The notes under the pieces: generated by a model | What the model was told of the DNA's origin: nothing | Databases searched by the model: none | The model's input: only the letters and a program-made list of their open reading frames with translations | Part shown: positions 24,330-32,405 of the stretch, piece after piece | Layout of the letters: the number at the start of each line of letters is the position of its first letter | Position numbering within the stretch: the first letter of the stretch is position 1 | Made by a program: the position numbers and the translations under genes | Origin: Streptomyces sp. NRRL F-5630 | Lineage (GTDB): Bacteria > Actinomycetota > Actinomycetes > Streptomycetales > Streptomycetaceae | Direction of reading: 5' to 3' | Assembly: GCF_000719475.1 (NCBI RefSeq) | Contig: NZ_JOGO01000066.1 | Coordinates: 1-32,515 of the forward strand | DNA length: 32,515 bases

Positions 24330-25151
24330 ATGAGCGATCGCCGCGGAACGCAGACCTGGTCGCCGGTGGTGCTCGGCGTGGAGGACGTTGGCTGGCTGCC
24401 TGTCACCGCGGGCGAGTCGGCAGCGACTGTCTTTCGCAGCGCGGACGCCACTCGATACGCCAAGTGCGTGCCCGCAGCGGATGCGGCCGAGCTGAAAGCC
24501 GAATGCGACCGGGCCGCATGGCTGAGCGGTCAGGGTGTCCCCGGCCCCCGAGTGCTCGACTGGCGGTCCGGTGAGGCCGGCGCCTGTCTGGTGACGAGTG
24601 CAGTCTCTGGCATACCCGCTGATCAGCTGCCCGCTGAGAAACTACGAGTCGCCTGGGAACGCATCGCGGACGCAGTTCGCCGACTGCACGAGCTGCCCGT
24701 GTCTCAGTGCCCTTTCCGCCGGGATCTGGACGCTGTGGTCGCCGTGGCCCGTGACGTCGTTTCCCGTGGCGCCGTCAACCCCGAGTTCCTTCCCGTCGAC
24801 CAGCAGCAGACGCCCACCGTGGAGCTGCTGGACCGCCTCACCCGGCAGGTCCCGCGGCGACGGGAGCAGGAGGCCACCGACACGGTCGTCTGCCACGGGG
24901 ACCTGTGCCTGCCCAACATCATCCTCGACCCGCAGACCCTGGACATATCGGGCTTCATCGACCTGGGCCGCCTCGGACTGGCCGACCGCTACGCCGACCT
25001 GGCACTGCTGCTCGCCAACGCGCGAGAGACATGGACGGACGAGGAGCAGGCCCGGGCCGCAGACTTGGCCTTCGCCGCGAGGTACGGCATCGCTCTCGAC
25101 CACGACCGCCTGCGCTTCTACCTCCACCTCGATCCGCTCACCTGGGGCTGA
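24330..25151 (+). CDS. Aminoglycoside 3'-phosphotransferase-like kinase
   Basis: This 273-residue kinase-fold protein is close in plan to APH(3') enzymes, which phosphorylate the 3'-hydroxyl of kanamycin/neomycin-type drugs with ATP. Visible are the ATP-contacting Lys45 ('RYAKCVP'), 'GVPGPRVLDW', 'LHELPVSQCPF' (120-129), the catalytic loop 'VVCHGDLCLPN' (His189, Asp191, Asn196) and the metal-binding 'GFIDLGRLGLADRYADLA' (Asp211). 'CHGDLC' and 'IDxGRLGxADRxAD' are APH(3') hallmarks. The ending 'LRFYLHLDPLTWG' replaces the usual '..YxLLDEFF', the part that contacts the drug, so resistance itself is uncertain. The ATG sits at leaderless distance from TAGAGT. Confidence 0.8.
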   Translation: MSDRRGTQTWSPVVLGVEDVGWLPVTAGESAATVFRSADATRYAKCVPAADAAELKAECDRAAWLSGQGVPGPRVLDWRSGEAGACLVTSAVSGIPADQLPAEKLRVAWERIADAVRRLHELPVSQCPFRRDLDAVVAVARDVVSRGAVNPEFLPVDQQQTPTVELLDRLTRQVPRRREQEATDTVVCHGDLCLPNIILDPQTLDISGFIDLGRLGLADRYADLALLLANARETWTDEEQARAADLAFAARYGIALDHDRLRFYLHLDPLTWG

Positions 25152-25353
25152 TCAATTCCCCGGGGAGCATCGGGCGGACCGGAGGAAGATCCGACGATGC
25201 GGAGTCCAGTCAGGCAGACGGCCGCGGTCTTTGACGACAGGCGTGAGGTGGGGCGCCGGGGCGGAAGGTCATCGTCTCCCCGGGCATCGCGTACGGCATA
25301 GGGGCCCGGCAAATTGCGTGGTCGAGGCAGCAGCCCGCTGTCAAGATCGTTGG

Positions 25354-25962
25354 GTGAACATGCCACAGCACCAGAGCGCCTCTTCCGTACGTCCCATCAC
25401 CGACGCCGACGTCCCCACTGCGGTCGACACCCTCGCCCGCGCTTTCGCCGACTACCCCTTCACGCGGCATGTGATCGCGGCGGATGGTCATGAGGAGCGG
25501 ATCCGGCGTTACCAGGAGCTGTGCCTGACCCGTATCGGCATGGTGCACGGCCGGGTCTGGGTCGCCGACGAAGGCCGCGCCGTCGCCGTCTGGGCCGTTC
25601 CCGGTCAGGACCCTTCGCCTGCCTTCGCCGAACTCGGACCTCTCCTCGGCGAACTCAGCGGGGACCGGGCCGCTGCTTACGAGAGCGCGGACGCGGCCAT
25701 GGCCCGGTACCGACCCGAGGAGCCGGGATGGTTCCTGGAGACCGTGGCCACCGCTCCGGAGGCCCGGGGAAACGGCCTCGGCAGCGCCGTACTGATTCCT
25801 GGCATCCAGGAGGCCGAGCGCGCCGGACATCCGGCGTTCCTGGAGACCTCCAGCGAGCCGAACGTACGGTTCTACGAACGCCTCGGCTTCAAGGTCACGG
25901 CCGATGTCCAGCTCCCCCACAACGGTCCCCGCACGTGGTGCATGCGCAAAGACCCCCGCTGA
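25354..25962 (+). CDS. GNAT-family N-acetyltransferase
   Basis: This protein of about 202 residues has the GNAT fold. It begins with 'VRPITDADVPTAVDTLARAF'. It has 'WFLETVATAPEARGNGLGSA' (motif A, with the acetyl-CoA pyrophosphate loop R-G-N-G-L-G) and ends with 'NVRFYERLGFKV', the usual motif B. The substrate is not evident; single GNATs of this type acetylate small amines or drugs. The GTG at 25354 lies 6 bases after CAAGAT, fitting a leaderless start; the in-frame ATG at 25360 is equally possible. It follows the APH-like gene on the same strand after 202 bases, so it likely has its own promoter. Confidence 0.82.
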   Translation: MNMPQHQSASSVRPITDADVPTAVDTLARAFADYPFTRHVIAADGHEERIRRYQELCLTRIGMVHGRVWVADEGRAVAVWAVPGQDPSPAFAELGPLLGELSGDRAAAYESADAAMARYRPEEPGWFLETVATAPEARGNGLGSAVLIPGIQEAERAGHPAFLETSSEPNVRFYERLGFKVTADVQLPHNGPRTWCMRKDPR

Positions 25963-26171
25963 CATCCTGAGAATTCGGCCCTCGACGGCTGGGCTCAGAC
26001 CGCACCTTCGCTCGCGTCAATCACCGACACACAGGCGGCATAGCGGGCGCACGGGCATCAGCGCGGCTCGACCACGCGTCGAAGAGCCCGCTTGATCGTT
26101 CTGAGCCATCTCTTCCATAGTTACGAACTCAGTCAGGCAGGAGACGCTACCTACAGGAAGGGCACGCCCCC

Positions 26172-26816
26172 ATGCGCACTCTTTACGTCGTTACCCATCC
26201 CGAGGCGACGCACCACGTCGAGGGAGTTGTCGGCGGTTGGCATGATTCGCAACTGACGCCCGCCGGCGTCCGGGCGGCGACCTCCATCGCCCGGGCACTG
26301 CGAGCCCAGGTGCCAGGCAGTGCCGAAGTGGAGCTGTTCTCCTCAGATTTGCAGCGCACCCGGCGGACAGCCGAGGAGGTTGCCGCCGCGTTCGGCGTGA
26401 AGCCGGTCCTGGATCGCAGACTCCGGGAGAAGTCCTACGGAGAGGCGGGGGGACGGCCCCAGGAGTGGCTGGACCGGCGGTTCATTCCGCCGCCGGCTGT
26501 CGGAGAGCGACTGGAACACGACGAGGGCGTGGAGGGCGCCGAGACCAAGGCTGCGTGGGCGCAGCGCATCTACGCGGCCATGGATGAGATTCTGCAACGC
26601 CCGTGCGAACACCAGATCGTCGTGACGCACGGTGGTTCCTTGACGTTCGTCGTGGCGTCCTGGATCAAAATGCCGATCGAGGCTGTCGGTTACGCCAGTT
26701 TCCGGGCTCCCTCCGGCAGCATCACCACGCTGCGCGAGGACGATTTCTTCCACAACCGCCAAGTAGTCAGCCTCGGTGACACTCAACACCTTGCCCACTC
26801 CACCAAAGCGGTCTGA
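26172..26816 (+). CDS. Histidine phosphatase superfamily protein
   Basis: This 214-residue protein has the phosphoglycerate-mutase-like fold. The phosphate-accepting His9 lies in '[10 protein letters not shown]', where the usual R-H-G is replaced by T-H-P, a variant core. '[17 protein letters not shown]' (near 56-72) provides the conserved Ser and Arg, and '[12 protein letters not shown]' (near 155-166) the second His. The missing N-terminal Arg may weaken classical phosphatase activity. The target metabolite is unknown. The ATG follows AGGAAGGG at 10 bases, so this gene has a normal leader, unlike its neighbours. It converges with the HIT gene. Confidence 0.82.
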   Translation: MRTLYVVTHPEATHHVEGVVGGWHDSQLTPAGVRAATSIARALRAQVPGSAEVELFSSDLQRTRRTAEEVAAAFGVKPVLDRRLREKSYGEAGGRPQEWLDRRFIPPPAVGERLEHDEGVEGAETKAAWAQRIYAAMDEILQRPCEHQIVVTHGGSLTFVVASWIKMPIEAVGYASFRAPSGSITTLREDDFFHNRQVVSLGDTQHLAHSTKAV

Positions 26817-26840
26817 CCTTTACCCGGCCCACCTCGACGG

Positions 26841-26865
26841 CCCGCCTTCCTTCATGGGCGGCGGG
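26841..26865. terminator. Weak hairpin between convergent genes
   Basis: CCCGCC (26841-26846) and GGCGGG (26860-26865) can pair across a 13-base loop between the stops of the phosphatase and HIT genes. It may terminate both transcripts. Confidence 0.3.
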
Positions 26866-26883
26866 ACGTCCCATGCGCCGGCG

Positions 26884-27387
26884 TCATTCTTCGGATTCTG
26901 GCCTCCCTTCCGTGATCGAGTTATTGAGCGTGGGGCGCCCCTGTAGTTGGGCCCGAAGAGAGTGGGCTATTTGGTCTGCTTGGTCAGCGGACACTCGTTC
27001 CTGCTCAGGTCGCCGAAGCAGTCCGAAAATGGCGGGCCCGCGATGCTCTGGCCGCAGATCTGCCATGCGCGGGACGATGTGGAAGTGGACGTGCGCGAAG
27101 CCTTCGGCTTCGGCGAACTGGACGACGTAGGTCTTGGCGCAGCCAGTGACGCCCCGGAGAGCCCGGGAGAGCTTGACCTGCCACACGCCGAGGGCAGATG
27201 CCTCAGCATTGGTGAGGTCGTGAACCGCAGCGACGTGGCGTCGAGGCAGTAGCACGAGCCAGCCCGGCACTGCGGTGTTGAGGGCGTGGGCCACCCGCCA
27301 GTGCTGGTCATACACCGCGCACTCGCGAGGTGGCAGGTCGTCGAAGTCTGCTTCCTTGCTGCACGCATAGCAGTCGGGAGACGTCAT
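26884..27387 (-). CDS. HIT-family nucleotide hydrolase/transferase
   Basis: This 167-residue protein has the histidine triad 'FAHVHFHIVPR' (His99, His101, His103), which attacks the alpha-phosphate of nucleotide substrates. An N-terminal Cys pair ('CYAC', 6-9) with later His residues probably binds zinc, as in Fhit/HinT-like members. 'PGWLVLLPRRHVAAVHDLTN' is the typical strand-helix before the triad. The ATG at 27387 is preceded by TACGAT with an 8-base gap, so it may be leaderless. Upstream the frame runs on into an unrelated ISL3 transposase remnant, which explains the long open frame but is not part of the gene. Confidence 0.88.
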   Translation of the reverse strand: MTSPDCYACSKEADFDDLPPRECAVYDQHWRVAHALNTAVPGWLVLLPRRHVAAVHDLTNAEASALGVWQVKLSRALRGVTGCAKTYVVQFAEAEGFAHVHFHIVPRMADLRPEHRGPAIFGLLRRPEQERVSADQADQIAHSLRAQLQGRPTLNNSITEGRPESEE

Positions 27388-27499
27388 GAACAGCGATCGT
27401 AGAACCGTCGCACTGCGAAACTCGCGTTGACCCCGGCCACCAGTCAGGCCGGAAAAACTCCCTTCCGGAGGAGGTGGAAGCTGGCGCGTACGGACTGGC

Positions 27500-27984
27500 G
27501 GTGACGGGGGCAACCCGCTCGGCGGCTTCGCCGAGGACGCGCCACAGGTGCCGCGGTCGGCAACCTGAGTTGCCTGAAGTGCCCCCAACCTGACGCCTTC
27601 CGCGAAGAACGGAGCCCGATCCCGGCGGACCACCTCGACAGCGGAAGCTGATTGGCCAGCCATTACCAGACCGGGTGCCTCCCCGACAGGCAGCAGATCG
27701 AGGACGTGTCGGGTCTAGACATCGACCAGTACCGTGCCGTAGACGCGGCCCTCGCGCGGGGTGAACTCATTGACGCTGACCACTCGCGGCGGAAGGGCTT
27801 CCGGCTCGGGCAGCGGATCGAACAGTCGCAGGGTCGTGCTGCGGTTGACGATCACTCCGAGAACGCTTGCCACCCTGGCGCCTGCCCGGCTGGCGAGCAC
27901 GAGGCCAACCGCGACCAGCGGCGACCGCAACCACCCGGTAAACCCGCTGCGTCTCCGAGTCAACCCGGCGTTTGCTCGACAGAA
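27500..27984 (-). pseudogene. ISL3-family transposase remnant
   Basis: In one frame the minus strand reads 'LTRRRSGFTGWLRSPLVAVG', 'RAGARVASVLGVIVNRSTTL', 'EALPPRVVSVNEFTPREGRV' and 'YGTVLVDV'. A TAG (27715-27717) sits where the family has Glu before 'TR-x-VDLLP'. Reading continues with 'AVEVVRRDRAPFFAEGVRLG' and 'ALQATQVADR'. A frameshift then follows, with 'HLWRVLGEAAERV' in another frame. The order and motifs are those of ISL3 transposases. The N-terminal zinc finger and C-terminus are missing. It is dead. Confidence 0.75.
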
Positions 27985-28154
27985 GTCCCTGTCCCCAGAA
28001 ACCCAACACGAAGGTGGTCGACAGCACCGGATCGGCGGCTCGCAGCAATCCAGGATGGGGCGCACCGACAGCAGGATCAGCCGGTGCCCACTACACCGCC
28101 GAGCTCCGGCTGGGAGGGCGAGCAGAAGGAGACGGGAGGGCGGGCCCGCGTGGA

Positions 28155-29072
28155 TCAGCCCGGCCCATCGCTCGATGCCGCGAGGAGCGGCACGATGATG
28201 TCGCTGATCGGCGTCGGGAGCCCGTGAGCCCGGCCGAGTCGCTGCACGACGCCGTTACGCGTGTCCCATTCCAGCGGCCGGCCGGCTTCATGGTCGGCGA
28301 GGATGGACGTTCCCATGTCCTGCGGGAACGACTGGAAGCGGGCCAGGATCTCAGCGGGGACACCGTCGTCCAGGTCCGCGCCCTCGGCCCGGGCGACCGT
28401 AAGGCATTCGTGGAGGTATGCCAGCGCGAGTTCGGCGGTGTCATCCCTGTGGAACATCCCCGCGCGGCGGCGGGTCAGGACCATGAGTCCAGCGACTGCG
28501 TTCTGGAGCAGCTTCCGCCAGGCGACGGAGGCGAAGTTCGTGGACAGTTCGACGCCGCACCAGGTCTCCCGCAGCGCGTCGGCCACGATCCGGGCGGCGG
28601 GCGTGTCCGGCAGGGTGAGGCGGGCCTCCCCGCGCAGCCGCACCGATCCGTCGGACTGGGTCTCGGCAGGGAACCAGACCACCGCCGGGACGACGTTCGC
28701 GCCCGCGACGCGCGGGGTGAGCATCGCCTGCTGCTCGACGCCGTTCTGCAGGACGCACACGACCGTCCGCGGCCCGCACAGTGCTGTGAGCCACGGTGAC
28801 GCGGCGTCGAGCTGAGTGGCTTTCACCGCGAGGAGGACGACGTCAACGGGGCCGTCGACCTGTGCGGGGTCGGTCCCTACGGGGCCAGGCACGAGGATGC
28901 GCCCTCCCCCACGAAGTAGTTCCAGATGATCTCGTGCGGTGCGCCCGTAGAGCTGCGGGGCACGGCCGGCCTCGTGCAGGGCCGCCGCGATGGTGGTGCC
29001 GATCGCGCCGGGGCCCACGAGTGCGATCGCTCCGACATCCGGCGCCGTGGTCATGGGGTCGAGAGGGCTCAT
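28155..29072 (-). CDS. Ketopantoate reductase family protein (ApbA/PanE-like)
   Basis: This 305-residue NADPH-dependent dehydrogenase is of the 2-dehydropantoate 2-reductase family. The nucleotide-binding loop is 'ALVGPGAIGTTIAAAL' (17-32). 'LLAVKATQLDAA' (80-91) contains the conserved Lys, 'VCVLQNGVEQ' follows, the second domain holds 'VAWRKLLQNAVAGLMVL' with the catalytic Lys187, and 'LEWDTRNG' near 263 replaces the usual acidic substrate-binding block. It could make pantoate for CoA or act on a related 2-keto acid; standing alone in an accessory region, a specialised role is possible. The ATG at 29072 lies 7 bases after TAACGT, suggesting a leaderless start; an ATG at 29054 is the alternative. 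Confidence 0.85.
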   Translation of the reverse strand: MSPLDPMTTAPDVGAIALVGPGAIGTTIAAALHEAGRAPQLYGRTARDHLELLRGGGRILVPGPVGTDPAQVDGPVDVVLLAVKATQLDAASPWLTALCGPRTVVCVLQNGVEQQAMLTPRVAGANVVPAVVWFPAETQSDGSVRLRGEARLTLPDTPAARIVADALRETWCGVELSTNFASVAWRKLLQNAVAGLMVLTRRRAGMFHRDDTAELALAYLHECLTVARAEGADLDDGVPAEILARFQSFPQDMGTSILADHEAGRPLEWDTRNGVVQRLGRAHGLPTPISDIIVPLLAASSDGPG

Positions 29073-30127
29073 GGCTCGGACGTTATCTCGTCACACACGC
29101 TTCGCGGCATTGGCATCAACGTTCTCCGATGAGGCGCGATTGCATCGGGGGCACGGTGCACCGTCCGAACGCGTGCGAGCACCTCGCCCCGAGCGATTCG
29201 AAAGTGGTAACTCTTCTTCCGCCAAGCCGTTGTTCGCCGATTCGAGCACCACGTGACAGGACACGGCGCGGGTGGGTGTTGCGGTGCTGAGCGTGGTGCG
29301 CGCGGCACGCGGCGATCGGGGTCGAGGGTGCACCGAACTCAGCCTCGGCCACCCGCGCGTGAGGCACCACCGAGTTCTTCGCACCACCGACCACGCTGGC
29401 GCATTCTTCTTCTGCGGAGGTGGGGGTCGAGACCTCGATCCTGACGGGCGCCGACGCGCTGCCCGCGCTCGGCGGGGCCGTCGGTGCGGTGGTATTGGAC
29501 GCCGCCCTCGATCGCGCAAATGCCTTCTGACATGGATTCATGAGGGACTCAGAACACCCCCCAACCCCGTACCGGCGTGGCGCTCGTTGCCGGTCGATAG
29601 GCGGCAGGGGGCCTGCTTGCCTTCCGTGAAATTCCATCACGAAAGGCTTCTGGAGATTGCCCCTGCGTTGCCGATCATATTCCCGCCTCGTGGAATGGTG
29701 CTCTTCGCTCAAGAAGTCATCTGAGGCGCGCCAGGTGATTGGCAACGCACCGGCAGGCGCTTACAACGGCTAACCCAATGAGGCGAATCGGGTTGTTGGC
29801 CGTTCCCCTGTCAGGACGTTGCCCTGGTCAGCTACTTGATCAGGAAGGACAGACTCGCGTCTCATCCAAGCTCCCGCGAGTGAGGGCGAACTGGCAACTC
29901 CACCCCGTACCCACAGAGCTTCATCGAATTGGTGACGCGCCACCATCCCCCGCACCGCTGCTGGATCGCCTGTTCCCGGGAATGTGAAAGACCTGGCTCC
30001 CGCGAATAGCACAACGGCCCGATCATTTAACTTCGGAGGCTCCTGGCTGTCTCCCCGCTACAGGCCCAGCCCTCAACAATATACGCTAACCAGTAATACC
30101 CGCCCCCGAGGCCCTTTATGACATTCT
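29073..30127. other. Kilobase without a recognisable gene
   Basis: Several frames are open but none reads as a family member. On the plus strand about 29375-29529 gives 'GTTEFFAPPTTLAHSSSAEV' and 'LPALGGAVGAVVLDAALDRA', faintly like the end of a ROK-type protein, but it begins after a stop and cannot be named. GC falls gradually toward the low-GC gene on the right. No RNA gene or CRISPR is seen. Confidence 0.3.
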
Positions 30128-30715
30128 TCAGGAAGCCAGCGGGTCAATCATCAACCTAAGCTTTCCCACGCTTACCGCACCGATCGCGCGGGCTGCAATC
30201 TTTCCATCACGGTCCAGAACGATAGTCGTGGGGATTGATTGCGGATTCAATACGCCAGCCGGAAATGAGTCCAGAATGATTCGACCCGATGGATCAAAGA
30301 AGCTTGGGTATTTAATCTTGTAAGTCTTTTCGAAGCCCAGAGGGAGAGATGGACTGTTGTCCCTGGTATTGATCCCGACGAAATGGACATTCTTGGACTT
30401 GTACTCCGACGCCGCTTTCGTGAGATTAGACGCCTCGGCGCGGCATGGCGGACACCAGGAGCCCCACACATTCAGGACAACAACGCTGCCTCTGTAGTCA
30501 GCCAGGTTGAGCGCCTTGCCCTGAAGCGATTTACCGGTGATTTCGACAGGTTTGCCACGCTTTCCCTCAGGAACGGTAGAGACACCGGACTCCCCAGCCA
30601 CGAAGCCGATACGCGACGAGTCACCGTCAGAGCCGGAACCACAAGCGGCCAAAGAGACGCAGCACGATGCCAAAATGGCAGAAAGCAAGCGCGAACGCGA
30701 GGCAATCGACTTCAT
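30128..30715 (-). CDS. TlpA/ResA-like thiol-disulfide oxidoreductase lipoprotein
   Basis: This 195-residue protein is anchored outside the membrane: a signal peptide ends in the lipobox 'SLAAC' with lipidated Cys25. A redoxin domain follows from about residue 50. The active site is 'WGSWCPPC' (Cys88, Cys91) and the cis-Pro loop is 'SIPTTIVLD' at 160-168. TlpA/ResA proteins reduce disulfides of secreted proteins or apocytochrome c, but no cytochrome maturation genes are near. The gene is notably AT-richer than the window: two 60-base lines count 43% and 50% GC. It therefore looks transferred from a lower-GC host. It is flanked on its upstream side by IS ends. The ATG at 30715 directly begins the signal peptide. 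Confidence 0.88.
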   Translation of the reverse strand: MKSIASRSRLLSAILASCCVSLAACGSGSDGDSSRIGFVAGESGVSTVPEGKRGKPVEITGKSLQGKALNLADYRGSVVVLNVWGSWCPPCRAEASNLTKAASEYKSKNVHFVGINTRDNSPSLPLGFEKTYKIKYPSFFDPSGRIILDSFPAGVLNPQSIPTTIVLDRDGKIAARAIGAVSVGKLRLMIDPLAS

Positions 30716-30754
30716 GGCCGTAGTCTGACATGGGCGGAATCGCGAGCTGTCATC

Positions 30755-30774
30755 GACCTGAGGGTTGTCCCGTA
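30755..30774. repeat. Solitary IS5-type terminal inverted repeat
   Basis: GACCTGAGGGTTGTCCCGTA differs by only two bases from the right end of the deleted IS at 31172-31191 and has the same orientation. Its partner end to the left was not found. It is probably the scar of a lost element beside the TlpA-like gene. Confidence 0.5.
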
Positions 30775-30908
30775 CTCCCTGGTGGATCAGCGCGCGGCGG
30801 CAGACGCGGTGCATCGCAAGGCGGAGCGACGTTCGCATACTGGATGTATTCGGACGTTCCGACAACGCGGCGAGGTGCCGTAGCTGTCGTCGTGCGCCCG
30901 CCAGGGAT

Positions 30909-31191
30909 TACGGGACGGCCCTTGGACGTGACCAAACTCCCACAATGGCTGACACGATGAGCTGGTCTGTCGGTGGGTGATGAGGCGGCAGGCGAGGGCG
31001 AGGAAGGCTTCGTATGGGTCGGCGCTCCATTTCCTGCGGATGCGGATTCGTTTGAAGTTGTGGAGCCACGCGAAGCTGTGTCCGACGACCCAGACGATCC
31101 AGCGGTAGGTTCCCAGCCCGGTGCCGTGGGCGGCCGCGGCGGGCGGTGGTCGGCACGATGCGACGTCGGCGGACCTAAGGGCTGTCCCGTA
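30909..31191 (-). mobile_element. Internally deleted IS5-type element
   Basis: The left end TACGGGACGGCCCTTGGACG (30909-30928) and the right end (31172-31191, reading TACGGGACAGCCCTTAGGTC on the minus strand) are inverted repeats differing at about four positions, with TA at each outer edge. Between them only the C-terminal part of a transposase remains on the minus strand (about 30967-31140): 'HGTGLGTYRWIVWVVGHSFA', 'WLHNFKRIRIR', 'EAFLALACRLITHRQ'. The N-terminal half is deleted. At 283 bp with intact ends, it could be moved in trans like a MITE. Confidence 0.7.
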
Positions 31192-31207
31192 TGGGACTCG
31201 GCTCTGG

Positions 31208-31213
31208 CAAGAT
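31208..31213 (+). promoter_or_regulatory. -10 element for the S1-like gene
   Basis: CAAGAT lies 6 bases before the GTG at 31220. It is close to the adjoining IS end and lacks a ribosome site, so the start is probably leaderless. Confidence 0.4.
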
Positions 31214-31219
31214 GCCCGG

Positions 31220-31615
31220 GTGGTGAGTGCACAGGACTGGGAGGCGACACGTCGCCGACTGCATTTCGGGCAACGCTTCCTTGGAACGGTGGTCCGGGTG
31301 CCAAGTCCCGGCGCGATCGGCATCTTCGTGGACATCGGGCTGCCCGTAAACGGCTTCGTTGACGTGCTGCTGCTACCAAGCGAAGCCGAGCGCTGGCCCA
31401 CAGAGGGCACCGAGTCGGAGTTCGAGGTGTGGTGGGCTGATGAGCGACCCCAGATTCGGCTGAAGCCGGCGGACCCTCTGTTCGTGCGCGAGGACTTTGC
31501 CCAGTGGCTCACCAAATGGCGGCCGGGATGGCCGCAGGAGTACGGCCTGCCGGTCGCATCCGCCGACGTTCCACCTTCGGCATCCGAGGCCGCTAGTGGA
31601 GATGCTCACGGATAG
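31220..31615 (+). CDS. Small S1-like (OB-fold) protein
   Basis: This protein of about 131 residues resembles an S1 RNA-binding domain: 'LHFGQRFLGTVVRVPSPGAI' then 'GIFVDIGLPVNGFVDVLLLP', matching the G-x-V...G-x-F-V-D-x-G...G-x-V pattern (residues 15-55). It is followed by 'FEVWWADERPQIRLKPADPL', an OB-fold strand and linker. Binding of single-stranded nucleic acid is inferred from the fold. The last few codons ('SGDAHG') lie inside the left terminal repeat of the next IS, so the native C-terminus was probably replaced. GTG 31220 or 31223 may start it. Confidence 0.6.
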   Translation: MVSAQDWEATRRRLHFGQRFLGTVVRVPSPGAIGIFVDIGLPVNGFVDVLLLPSEAERWPTEGTESEFEVWWADERPQIRLKPADPLFVREDFAQWLTKWRPGWPQEYGLPVASADVPPSASEAASGDAHG

Positions 31616-32402
31616 CCCAAGGCAAGGTTGTACAGGCGGGCGATGCCGCGCATGGCGTGGTGTACGCCGTCCCCCCTCAGTCGGCAGTCGCGCAGGATCT
31701 TCCAGGTCTTCAAGCGGGCGAAACAGTGCTCAACGCGGGCTCGGACCTGCTTGTGGGTCTTGTTGTGCGCCTTCTTCCAGGCGGGTAGTTCCTCGCCGGG
31801 GCTGCGTCGGTGCGGCATTACCAGTCCTGTGCCCGGGTAGCCACCGTCGGCGATCACTACCGTGTTGCCGATGGCGGCCTTGGCGCCGGACTCGGCCCAG
31901 GCCCGGCAGTCGTTGCGGTTGCCCGGCAGCGGCTTGCCGATCACCACTACAAGGCGGGTGTCTGCGTCGATGACCACCTGGTGGTTGGTGGAGTAGCGAT
32001 AGTTCTTCGACTGCTCGGCGACCTTGTGGTCGCGAGTGGGCACCAGGGTGCCGTCCACGATCAGCACAGCGTCCCGAGCGAACCGCTGGCGGGGCTGCAG
32101 GGCGAGCCTCGGCCCGAGGTGGTCGATGACCCGATCGGCTGTGGACTTCGACACCCCGAACAGCGGGGCCAGTTGCCGCATCGTCAGGTTAGTCCGCCAG
32201 TACGCGACAACCAGCAGCACCCGGTCCTCCAGGGGCAGCTTCCAAGGCCGGCCCCGGACCGGTACGTCCACGCCTTCACGGCGCAGTTGCGTTACCAACT
32301 TGCCGAAGGCACGCGGGCTCAGCCCTGTGAACGGGGCCATCCAGGACGCCTCCGAGGCCGTGATCACACCAGACACGACCAAGATCATCCATCAGCAAGA
32401 TC
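31599..32402 (-). mobile_element. Apparently complete IS5-type element
   Basis: The ends GAGATGCTCACGGAT (31599-31613) and, on the minus strand, GATCTTGCTGATGGAT (32387-32402) are imperfect inverted repeats enclosing one intact transposase gene. The length of about 800 bp is typical of small IS5-type elements. Confidence 0.55.
31606..32388 (-). CDS. IS5-type transposase (DDE_Tnp_4 fold)
   Basis: This 260-residue transposase has a helical N-terminal DNA-binding part ('LSPRAFGKLVTQLRREGVDV', then the HTH 'LTMRQLAPLFGVSKSTADRV'). The DDE core has Asp112 ('LIVDGTLVP'), Asp181 ('VIADGGYPGTGLV') and Glu220 ('RARVEHCFARLKTWKILRDC'). All three acidic residues are present and the frame is intact, so it may be active. 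The ATG lies within the right terminal repeat, leaving no room for an internal promoter. Expression may therefore come from outside, or a later start may be used. Confidence 0.88.
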   Translation of the reverse strand: MILVVSGVITASEASWMAPFTGLSPRAFGKLVTQLRREGVDVPVRGRPWKLPLEDRVLLVVAYWRTNLTMRQLAPLFGVSKSTADRVIDHLGPRLALQPRQRFARDAVLIVDGTLVPTRDHKVAEQSKNYRYSTNHQVVIDADTRLVVVIGKPLPGNRNDCRAWAESGAKAAIGNTVVIADGGYPGTGLVMPHRRSPGEELPAWKKAHNKTHKQVRARVEHCFARLKTWKILRDCRLRGDGVHHAMRGIARLYNLALGYP

Positions 32403-32405
32403 GCT

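Noticed and set aside
29375..29529. A possible ROK-family C-terminal fragment
   Set aside because: The similarity is too faint and the frame starts right after a stop; not called as a gene.
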